Shown here piece by piece: positions 16,629 to 23,016 of a stretch of 64,000 bases of DNA. The stretch comes from Phormidium tenue FACHB-1050 (GTDB taxonomy: Bacteria; Cyanobacteriota; Cyanobacteriia; Pseudanabaenales; Pseudanabaenaceae): positions 62,001 to 126,000 of the forward strand of contig NZ_JACJQY010000009.1 in the NCBI RefSeq assembly GCF_014696925.1, in the 5' to 3' direction. Numbering within the stretch: the stretch's first letter is position 1; each line of letters begins with the position of its first letter. Below the pieces are notes generated by a model. The model did not search any database, was not told the DNA's origin, and saw only the letters and a list, made by a program, of their open reading frames with translations. Position numbers and translations under genes: made by a program.

Positions 16629-16768
16629 TCAGTTCGGGTTAATTACAAACTAGCTCCTAGAGAGGGTTCACGGCGCGAACCCTCTCTAGGAGCCAAAACA
16701 GTAAAAGCCTCGCGAAGCGAGGCTTTTACTGTTTTGGCTTTTAAAATTTTGTAGCTTATCCCGAACTC
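16629..16768. repeat. nested palindromes within an outer inverted repeat
   Basis: Outer arms AGTTCGGG (about 16630) and CCCGAACT (about 16760) enclose two adjacent perfect hairpins: 16653-16669/16677-16693 and 16691-16713/16717-16739 (core CCTCGC-GAA-GCGAGG). The two inner hairpins share the bases AGC at 16691-16693. Confidence 0.75.
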
Positions 16769-16836
16769 ACGTTATCTAAGCCCCCTAAGTGCCACAATTC
16801 TTGGGGACTTTGAAAGAATCTTATTTTCTTGTCCCA

Positions 16837-16889
16837 AAACCCAAAATAAAAGTGGCGGCGCGAAGCGCCGCCACTTTTATTTTGGGTTT
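16837..16889. repeat. perfect 25-bp GGCGGCGC-core palindrome
   Basis: Arms 16837-16861 and 16865-16889 around GAA, arm AAACCCAAAATAAAAGT. It lies 80 bp before recQ. The stretch 16783-16830 between it and the previous repeat resembles a fragment of the CCCCCTAA/AATTCTTGGGG repeat seen intact at 34799. Confidence 0.85.
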
Positions 16890-16968
16890 GGATTTGTTCG
16901 AGATATCTTTTTTATTGCCATATAAAATGTTGGCATTAATCAGCCCTTAATACCAATGCCAAAAAACA

Positions 16969-18408
16969 ATGTCAGAAACCTGTAGAACATGGACTGAAGT
17001 TCAGCAAACATTTCAGAAAATATGGGGATATGACGATTTGCGTCCATCTCAGCGTGCTGTAGTTACCAGCTTATTGGAAGGACAAGATAGTTTGGCAATT
17101 ATGGCGACAGGAGGTGGCAAGTCTATTTGTTTTCAATTACCAGCAATAATCAATGAAGGATTAACTTTGGTGATTTCTCCGTTACTTGCCCTGATGGAAG
17201 ACCAAGTACGGGACTGTAAATCGCGACATCTATCCGCCGCTTGTTTACACAGCAATTTATCGCAAATGGAGCGTCGTGAGATTTTGCGTAATCTCTCAAG
17301 CACGAGCTTGCTTTATGTTTCACCAGAAACCCTCTTGAGTGAGCCTGTCTGGGAAAAACTCAGCGATCACCAATTAAAAATTTCAGGACTAATGCTTGAT
17401 GAAGCCCATTGTCTGGTGCAGTGGGGAGACTCATTTCGACCGAGCTATCGTCGATTAGGAGCCGTGCGATCGGCTCTGATCGCTCAAAAGCCCGATCATC
17501 ACCCACGCATAGCTCTAGCAGCATTTACAGCCACCGCCGATCGCAATACGACTGCGGAGTTACAGGCTTGTTTGAATCTAGAGAATCCCCAGATTGTGCG
17601 TACTAGCCCCTATCGTCCCCATCTCAGTCTCCAAGTGGCGATCGCATGGACACCCGCAGGACGTAAATCCCGCACCCTCAAATTTATCCGCGATCGCAAG
17701 GGGCAATCGGGATTGATCTATGTGCGTAGTCGCCGTGATGCAGAAATATTAGCCACTTGGTTACAAGAAAACTCGTTTAAAACCGCCGCCTATCATGCAG
17801 GCTTACCACCCCAAGAGCGTCGGCATATCGAGCAGCAATGGCTGACTAATCAATATCCCTTTGTAATCTGCACTTCAGCCTTCGGGCTAGGCATTAACAA
17901 ACCAGACACCCGTTGGGTCTTGCATTTTCATCCGCCTTTAACACTTTCAGAATATATCCAAGAAATTGGACGAGCAGGACGCGACGACAAACCTGCGGAG
18001 GCGTTGATGCTAGTCAGTGAACCAACAGGATTACTTGATGATAGCGATCGCCAAAGGGTAAATTTTTTCTTGCAACAGCAGCAAAAAATTCAACAACAAG
18101 CTCTAGCTCTTTTGCCAAAGCTACCGCGACAAGGGAATTTCGCGGAAGTTGCCAAAATACATTCTGATGCGGCGATCGCGCTGGGGCTATTGCATCGTGC
18201 AGGTCATCTCACATGGAAAACACCTTTTGTTTATGAAATTCATAGCTTACATAACCAGCAACAAAAACTAAAACAACAAATGGGGGATCAAAGCAAAGTT
18301 TCTCAAATGCAAGCTTATAGCCGTGTAAAAGGCGATCGCTGGGCTTTTTTACTTGATAACTTTGGTTTTGAGGAAGAATCCAAGTTACTGCTAAGATCTA
18401 AGAGCTAA
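16969..18408 (+). CDS. recQ: RecQ-family ATP-dependent DNA helicase
   Basis: 479 residues, a 3'-5' superfamily 2 helicase for recombination and repair. Seen in order: the Q-motif region GYDDLRPSQ, Walker A ATGGGKS (Lys51), ISPLLALMEDQV, DEAH in LMLDEAHCLVQWG, AFTATA, GLIYVRSRRDAE, TSAFGLGINKPDTRWVLHF and the arginine-finger motif QEIGRAGRD. It is shorter than the about 610-residue E. coli RecQ: only a reduced segment follows the helicase core, without a recognisable zinc-binding cysteine cluster or HRDC domain. Short RecQ proteins of this kind are common in cyanobacteria. desB follows 31 bp downstream. Confidence 0.9.
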   Translation: MSETCRTWTEVQQTFQKIWGYDDLRPSQRAVVTSLLEGQDSLAIMATGGGKSICFQLPAIINEGLTLVISPLLALMEDQVRDCKSRHLSAACLHSNLSQMERREILRNLSSTSLLYVSPETLLSEPVWEKLSDHQLKISGLMLDEAHCLVQWGDSFRPSYRRLGAVRSALIAQKPDHHPRIALAAFTATADRNTTAELQACLNLENPQIVRTSPYRPHLSLQVAIAWTPAGRKSRTLKFIRDRKGQSGLIYVRSRRDAEILATWLQENSFKTAAYHAGLPPQERRHIEQQWLTNQYPFVICTSAFGLGINKPDTRWVLHFHPPLTLSEYIQEIGRAGRDDKPAEALMLVSEPTGLLDDSDRQRVNFFLQQQQKIQQQALALLPKLPRQGNFAEVAKIHSDAAIALGLLHRAGHLTWKTPFVYEIHSLHNQQQKLKQQMGDQSKVSQMQAYSRVKGDRWAFLLDNFGFEEESKLLLRSKS

Positions 18409-18439
18409 CTTAATTTTTCTTAACAACAGGGAAATATAC

Positions 18440-19522
18440 GTGTCGTCTTCGACTATTCATCGGATCAATCTTGACAATCCGCTTACCGATACATCTTCGA
18501 CATCTCAAACTGAGCTTCCGTTTACCTTCCAAGATGTAAAATCTGCGATTCCTGCTGAATGTTTTGCTCCTAATGTATGGCGATCGCTCGCCTATTTTTT
18601 TGCCGATGCGGCAATTATTGTGGGTTTGTACGCCACTGCTGCTTACTTAGATGCATGGTGGTTTTATCCAATTTTTTGGTTTGCTATGGGGACAATGTTT
18701 TGGGCTTTCTTCGTGGTCGGTCATGACTGCGGACATGGCTCTTTCTCACGCATTAAATGGCTAAATAACTTAATCGGACACTTGACCCATATTCCGATCC
18801 TCGTGCCATATCATGGCTGGCGCATCAGCCATCGCACTCATCACCAAAACACAGGTAATATTGACACCGATGAAAGTTGGTATCCAGTTACTGAAAGTCA
18901 ATACAAGGCGATGGACTGGATTGGGAAATTCATCCGCTTTGATGCCCTGTTGTTTGCTTATCCTTTGTATTTATTTAAGCGATCGCCTGCGCGTCCCACA
19001 GCCTCGCATTTCGTTCCCAACAATGATCTTTTCCGTGAATCTGAGACTAATGATATTCTCACCAGCAGCATCCTCTTTACAGTGATGGTTGGGTTTTTAG
19101 GATGGTTGGGTTTTACCTATGGTTTCCTATTTCTGTTTAAGTTTTACATCGTTCCCTATCTGATCTTTGTAGTGTGGCTTGATCTTGTCACCTACTTACA
19201 CCATACCGAAGCTGATATTCCTTGGTATCGCGGTAAAGATTGGTACTTTTTGAAGGGAGCGCTTTCCACTATTGATCGTGATTATGGAATCTTCAACGAT
19301 ATCCATCACAATATTGGCACTCATGTTGCCCACCACATCTTTATTGGCATTCCTCACTATCATCTTAAGACTGCTACTGAAGCGATCAAACCAGTTTTAG
19401 GCTCCTATTACCGAGTTTCCAACGTGCCAATCTGGAAATCCTTCTTTACTTCTCAAAAGGCTTGTATATTTGTCCCTGACTCAGGCAGTGGCGTATATTA
19501 TAGCGATCGACTTACAGATTAA
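18440..19522 (+). CDS. desB: acyl-lipid omega-3 (delta-15) fatty acid desaturase
   Basis: 360 residues, integral membrane di-iron desaturase that introduces the omega-3 double bond into glycerolipid acyl chains. The three histidine boxes are HDCGH (95-99), HRTHHQ (131-136) and HVAHH near residue 296. The segments FNDIHHNIGTHVAHH and IPHYHLKTATEAIKP are typical of the omega-3 rather than the delta-12 (DesA) enzymes. Start is GTG at 18440 with ACAGGG upstream; no ATG fits. In cyanobacteria desB is usually induced by cold; nothing in the sequence shows that directly. Confidence 0.92.
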   Translation: MSSSTIHRINLDNPLTDTSSTSQTELPFTFQDVKSAIPAECFAPNVWRSLAYFFADAAIIVGLYATAAYLDAWWFYPIFWFAMGTMFWAFFVVGHDCGHGSFSRIKWLNNLIGHLTHIPILVPYHGWRISHRTHHQNTGNIDTDESWYPVTESQYKAMDWIGKFIRFDALLFAYPLYLFKRSPARPTASHFVPNNDLFRESETNDILTSSILFTVMVGFLGWLGFTYGFLFLFKFYIVPYLIFVVWLDLVTYLHHTEADIPWYRGKDWYFLKGALSTIDRDYGIFNDIHHNIGTHVAHHIFIGIPHYHLKTATEAIKPVLGSYYRVSNVPIWKSFFTSQKACIFVPDSGSGVYYSDRLTD

Positions 19523-19542
19523 AAAACGACCCAAAACCGATC

Positions 19543-19587
19543 CCAAAAAAGAGAGGGGGGCGCAACGCGCTCCCCTCTCTTTTTTGG
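19543..19587. repeat. palindrome, variant of the GC-core family
   Basis: 21-nt arms (19543-19563 / 19567-19587) around AAC with one G-T pair; core GGGGGGCGC/GCGCTCCCC. Outer sequences ACGACCCAAAA (about 19526) and TTTTGGGTTCGT (about 19611) form a second, wider inverted repeat. Confidence 0.75.
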
Positions 19588-19664
19588 ACAAAAGCCGTCC
19601 ACTTCACATTTTTTGGGTTCGTACTTATAATGTAAGTGAGCATTAAGTATTATTACTGTCTTAC

Positions 19665-19767
19665 TACCAATTCACAAAAGTGTGAAGACACTTCTGTGAA
19701 TTAAAAACCAAACCCATTAAGGGTTTTAATTCGCAAAATAGCTACGCCATTTTGTGTTTTGGTATTA
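19665..19767. repeat. TAATACCAA-type two-hairpin element
   Basis: Starts TACCAATTCACAAAAG and ends TTTTGGTATTA, with hairpins 19669-19683/19688-19702 (one mismatch) and 19732-19756, separated by AACCCATTAAGGGTTTT. Same layout as the element at 16396, opposite orientation. Confidence 0.7.
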
Positions 19768-19886
19768 TCTACAAAGTAGATCTGCCCAAACTTTCATCTT
19801 ACTTAATACTCCAAACTAAATACCGCAATTATCTAAAAACATAAATTCTCCTGCTTGCAAACCTTTGTTGGAGGCTACCTAATAAT

Positions 19887-20168
19887 ATGTCTACCGAAAC
19901 TATTCAACGTCCCGAAACCATACGCAAAATTGCACCAAGATATCGGGTTTTGTTACATAACGACGATTACAACTCAATGGAATATGTTGTTGAAACCTTA
20001 ATGCAAGTCGTAAATGGGCTTACGCAGCCGCAAGCTGTCGATATTATGATGGCAGCTCATGCGAGTGGTTGTGCCTTAGTAATTACCTGCGTGCAAGAAC
20101 ATGCCGAATTTTATTGTGAAGGACTACAAAGTAAAGGTTTAACTAGCACCATTGAGCCTGAATCATAA
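19887..20168 (+). CDS. clpS: ClpS, adaptor of the ClpAP/ClpCP protease
   Basis: 93 residues, normal ClpS length. ClpS binds N-degron substrates and hands them to the Clp unfoldase. The core RYRVLLHNDDYNSMEYVV contains the Asn-Asp-Asp N-degron pocket, and the second conserved stretch is AAHASGCALVITC with the family's helix. TTGGAGG lies upstream as a strong ribosome binding site. Cyanobacteria often have two ClpS paralogues; which one this is cannot be told. Confidence 0.93.
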   Translation: MSTETIQRPETIRKIAPRYRVLLHNDDYNSMEYVVETLMQVVNGLTQPQAVDIMMAAHASGCALVITCVQEHAEFYCEGLQSKGLTSTIEPES

Positions 20169-20170
20169 GT

Positions 20171-20199
20171 AAAAAAGGAGCGCTTAGCACTCCTTTTTT
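20171..20199 (+). terminator. terminator of clpS
   Basis: Stem AAAAAAGGAG/CTCCTTTTTT with a short GC-containing inner part and a 3' T-tract, two bases after the clpS stop. Confidence 0.75.
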
Positions 20200-20228
20200 G
20201 CGATCGCATTACCAAACGCTAAATGTAG

Positions 20229-20269
20229 AGAACAGGTAGGATTGTTATTAACAAAATCCTACCTGTTCT
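20229..20269. terminator. hairpin immediately before the CPBP protease start
   Basis: 15-bp perfect stem (20229-20243 / 20255-20269), followed by TTTATT. The GTG start of the next gene is only six bases beyond it, so the hairpin may act as an attenuator or translation control rather than only as a terminator. Confidence 0.6.
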
Positions 20270-20275
20270 TTTATT

Positions 20276-21127
20276 GTGAATCTCGATCGCTTAAATTCCT
20301 ATCCAGCACCAGCCCGCATCATTCTATTTTTACTAACTTTGTTGGTGCTATGGCTACCGATCGCCGCACCAATGTATTTAATTTGGGGGGAGACGGTTGG
20401 GGTAGCCCTGACAATTTTGTTGTATTGCGGATTTTTGGGATTAATTTGGTTCTGGGGACGCAAAATTGCTAAATATTCGCATCCCTATCGCTATTACGGT
20501 TTGTCATTTACTCGCAAAAATGGCAGCGATTTTTTGTTTGGCTTGGGACTAGGCTGTGTGACCCTGATTATTTTCTTTGGACTACAGGTAAGTCTGGGTT
20601 GGCTAGCAGTACAAACTGTCACTTGGCAGCAGCCCTTACCAGATAATCTCTTACCAGCGATCGGCGTGTATTTTGTCGATTGGCAAGGGGCTATATTACC
20701 TGGGCTGTTGACTTCTGTTGGTGTGGGATTTGCAGAGGAAATGTTATTTCGTGGTTGGGTGCTATCGGAGCTAGAGCGTGATTATTCCAAAAATACAGCT
20801 TTACTGGGTTGCAGTCTCGTATTTGCGATTTTGCACTTTATCAAGCCCCTAAATGTAATTCTCGAAACATGGAGCCAATTTCTCGGTTTAGTGATGCTCA
20901 GTGTTGCCCTAGTCCTAGCTCGACGCAGATGTGATGGCAGATTAGGGATCTCAGTGGGCTTACATGGTGGCTTAGTTTGGTGTTATTACATTGTCAATAC
21001 GACCCATTGGCTAAAACCAACAGGCGTTGTGCCTGAGTGGGTAACGGGTATTAGTGGCAACCCGATCGCAGGTGTGATGGGAATTATTTTTTTAAGTGCG
21101 ATCGCGATCGGCTTTCATAAAAAATAA
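20276..21127 (+). CDS. CPBP family intramembrane metalloprotease
   Basis: 283 residues with seven to eight hydrophobic segments. The CPBP (Abi/CAAX protease) motif 1 is GFAEEMLFRGWVL, with the paired Glu and Arg; motif 2 is in GCSLVFAILHFI and a further conserved His in VGLHGGLVWCY. Such proteins are membrane glutamic-type proteases, related to Rce1; bacterial roles include maturation of peptides or immunity to them. The GTG start at 20276 gives MNLDRLNSYPAPARII; no earlier start is usable. The last four residues and stop lie in the left arm of a perfect palindrome. Confidence 0.85.
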   Translation: MNLDRLNSYPAPARIILFLLTLLVLWLPIAAPMYLIWGETVGVALTILLYCGFLGLIWFWGRKIAKYSHPYRYYGLSFTRKNGSDFLFGLGLGCVTLIIFFGLQVSLGWLAVQTVTWQQPLPDNLLPAIGVYFVDWQGAILPGLLTSVGVGFAEEMLFRGWVLSELERDYSKNTALLGCSLVFAILHFIKPLNVILETWSQFLGLVMLSVALVLARRRCDGRLGISVGLHGGLVWCYYIVNTTHWLKPTGVVPEWVTGISGNPIAGVMGIIFLSAIAIGFHKK

Positions 21128-21160
21128 AAAGAGGCTAAGCCTCTTTTTATTTTTTATGAA
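21114..21160 (+). terminator. perfect 23-bp palindrome spanning a stop codon
   Basis: Arms 21114-21136 and 21138-21160 around a single A. The left arm includes the final codons FHKK and the TAA of the CPBP gene; the right arm repeats them inverted. T-rich 3' side, good terminator form. Confidence 0.85.
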
Positions 21161-21226
21161 AATTCCTATTGCAAGTAGTGCAATAAATGTATATGATTAG
21201 ATTCGCTTGGAAAACAACTAAGCAAA

Positions 21227-21307
21227 GGGTCGATGCCCGAGTGGTTAATGGGGGCGGACTGTAAATCCGCTGCGTAAGCTACGTTGGTTCAAATCCATCT
21301 CGGCCCA
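21227..21307 (+). tRNA. tRNA-Tyr (anticodon GTA)
   Basis: Acceptor arms GGGTCGA and TCGGCCC pair with one G-T; discriminator A; CCA not encoded. D-loop GAGTGGTTAATGG, anticodon loop CTGTAAA within GGACTGTAAATCC, a long variable arm as in bacterial tRNA-Tyr, and the T-loop region GGTTCAAATCC. An inverted repeat with a T-run downstream (about 21340-21385) probably terminates the transcript. Confidence 0.95.
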
Positions 21308-21427
21308 TCTAAATAAAAAACGGCTGGTATGCTGGTTAATAATGGTCAAAGACCATCAATGACCATTATTACCGCCTTTTTTTTTAGGCAATATTTAAAA
21401 AATGGCTAGCCAATCAGGATTAAACCT

Positions 21428-21709
21428 ATGACAGACAGACTAGACAGAATTGAAAATATCTTGCTTGACATCTCAGAAAAAGCTAAAAAAACTGAAGCGA
21501 TCGCTAACTCAAATGCTCGTGCGGTAGAGGCTATGTTGCAGCAGATGGCAATGGATCGAGAAGAGCGCAATGCAGTTTTAGAGATGATTGCTAAGCAACA
21601 AAAACAACTAGACCGACATCAACGCATTCTTAAAGGATTACAAACCGAAAATCGTCGCATTTTAGACTTACTGATCAACAATCAACCTGAACCAGATGAC
21701 GACGAATAA
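21428..21709 (+). CDS. small coiled-coil protein of unknown function
   Basis: 93 residues, hydrophilic, no membrane segment or signal. Almost the whole chain fits an alpha-helical coiled coil (IENILLDISEKAKKTEAIAN, MLQQMAMDREERNAVLEMIA, LKGLQTENRRILDLLI), ending in an acidic tail PEPDDDE. I recognise no named family. The reading frame has a well-placed ATG but no clear ribosome binding site. The stop codon lies in the left arm of the terminator hairpin. Confidence 0.65.
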   Translation: MTDRLDRIENILLDISEKAKKTEAIANSNARAVEAMLQQMAMDREERNAVLEMIAKQQKQLDRHQRILKGLQTENRRILDLLINNQPEPDDDE

Positions 21710-21750
21710 AAAAGGAAAATCGGCACGATGTGCCGATTTTCCTTTTTTAT
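21706..21750 (+). terminator. perfect 21-bp terminator hairpin spanning a stop codon
   Basis: Arms 21706-21726 and 21730-21750 around GAT, stem ending AATCGGCAC/GTGCCGATT. The TAA of the coiled-coil gene is inside the left arm. Confidence 0.85.
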
Positions 21751-21765
21751 AGGAAATCTCTTATA

Positions 21766-21891
21766 TATAGCAAAGCAAGTTTTGCTTAGGACATAAAACC
21801 CAAGAATCAAGTGGCGGCGCTTCGCGCCGCCACTTGATTCTTGGGTTTTGGTTTGTACTAGCTAACTCTTTTTTTGCTATAGCTGTCGCCT
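21766..21891. repeat. complete palindromic element with TATAGCAAA ends
   Basis: 126-bp element with terminal inverted repeats TATAGCAAA / TTTGCTATA. It contains the perfect 26-bp stem 21795-21820/21824-21849 (arm AAAACCCAAGAATCAAGT, core GGCGGCGC-TTC). Its right end overlaps the left end of the next copy. Confidence 0.8.
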
Positions 21892-22010
21892 TTCTTGTTA
21901 GGACATAAAACCCAAATAGTGTGAGGCGGCGCGAAGCGCCGCCTCACACTATTTGGGTTTTGATTTGTGCTGATACAGGTAGACACAAAATGGCGTAGCC
22001 ATTTTGTGTC
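21888..22010. repeat. second palindromic element plus hairpin, abutting a gene end
   Basis: Begins TATAGCTGTCGCC, contains the perfect 26-bp stem 21907-21932/21936-21961 (arm AAAACCCAAATAGTGTGA, core GGCGGCGC-GAA), then CTGATACAGGTAG. A further perfect hairpin (21982-21994/21998-22010, stem GACACAAAATGGC) touches the stop codon of the leftward gene. Confidence 0.8.
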
Positions 22011-22931
22011 TTAAGCAAAGATTTGCGCGAGTGCTTTATCAATATCTGGATATTGGAAAGCAAATTTATTAATCTCAGCTTTGTGTGGCACAACTCTCTG
22101 ACCATCTAGCAATACCGTTGCACCTTCGCCAAATACCAAGATCAACGCCGCCGCAGGAACAGGCAAAAAGGCAGGACGTTTAATTGCCCTAGCAAAGGCA
22201 ACCGTAAAATCTTCATTGGTGACAGCTTTAGGAGCAGTCCCATTGAGTGCGCCTGTAATCTGATTATTACTCAAAGCATAAATGATTAGCTCCACCAGAT
22301 CGTCGCGATGAATCCATGAAAACCATTGCTTGCCAGTACCAATTTTGCCGCCACCACCAACTTGAAAAATCGGTAACATTTTGGCGATCGCCCCACCCAT
22401 ACCTAACACAATTCCCGTTCTTAGCTTGACTAGGCGCACGCCTAAGCCAGTAACAACATCGGCAGCAGCTTCCCACTCCTTGCAAACATTCGCTAAGAAG
22501 TCATCACCTGCATTACTATATTCGTCAAAGGATTTATCTAGACTTGTACCGTAATAACCGATCGCTGAACCACTAATTAATAACTGTGGTTTCACATCGG
22601 CTTGGGCGATCGCCTCAACTAACACTTTTGTAGTTAAAATACGACTATCACGGATTTCTTGCTTACGTTTATCAGTCCAACGCACACCAGCGAGGGGTTC
22701 GCCAGCCAGATTAATTACCGCATCACTACCAGATATCACCTTCGCCCAATCACCCAATTTAAAAGGCGTGTAGCTAATTACTTCAACATTGGGAAAAGTA
22801 TCTTGGGGAAATTGACGGATTGCTTTTTGAGAATTACGAGCTAAGACGACAATGCGATTACCTAAAGCATGTAATCGCTCAACTAATTTCACACCAACAA
22901 ACCCAGTAGCACCCGTTAATACAATCTTCAT
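22011..22931 (-). CDS. thyD: TIGR01777 family epimerase-like protein (ThyD type)
   Basis: 306 residues, an atypical short-chain dehydrogenase/epimerase. Nucleotide-binding GATGFVG near the N-terminus, INLAGEPLAG, the TIGR01777-typical WTDKRKQEIRDSR, and GSAIGYYG with the active-site-like Tyr followed by a distal WIHRDDLVELI. The family is known in E. coli as YfcH and in cyanobacteria and plastids as SulA/GC1/ThyD, linked to cell or plastid division and thylakoid integrity; the reaction is unknown. Two consecutive ATGs exist; the second gives the family-typical MKIVLTGATG. Confidence 0.85.
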   Translation of the reverse strand: MKIVLTGATGFVGVKLVERLHALGNRIVVLARNSQKAIRQFPQDTFPNVEVISYTPFKLGDWAKVISGSDAVINLAGEPLAGVRWTDKRKQEIRDSRILTTKVLVEAIAQADVKPQLLISGSAIGYYGTSLDKSFDEYSNAGDDFLANVCKEWEAAADVVTGLGVRLVKLRTGIVLGMGGAIAKMLPIFQVGGGGKIGTGKQWFSWIHRDDLVELIIYALSNNQITGALNGTAPKAVTNEDFTVAFARAIKRPAFLPVPAAALILVFGEGATVLLDGQRVVPHKAEINKFAFQYPDIDKALAQIFA

Positions 22932-23016
22932 CATATATTTTTGTTTAGATTACTAGAGACATCAGCCCAAGACTAGTCGCTTATTTTAATGTGAAAACAT
23001 CTTCGTAACCACATAC

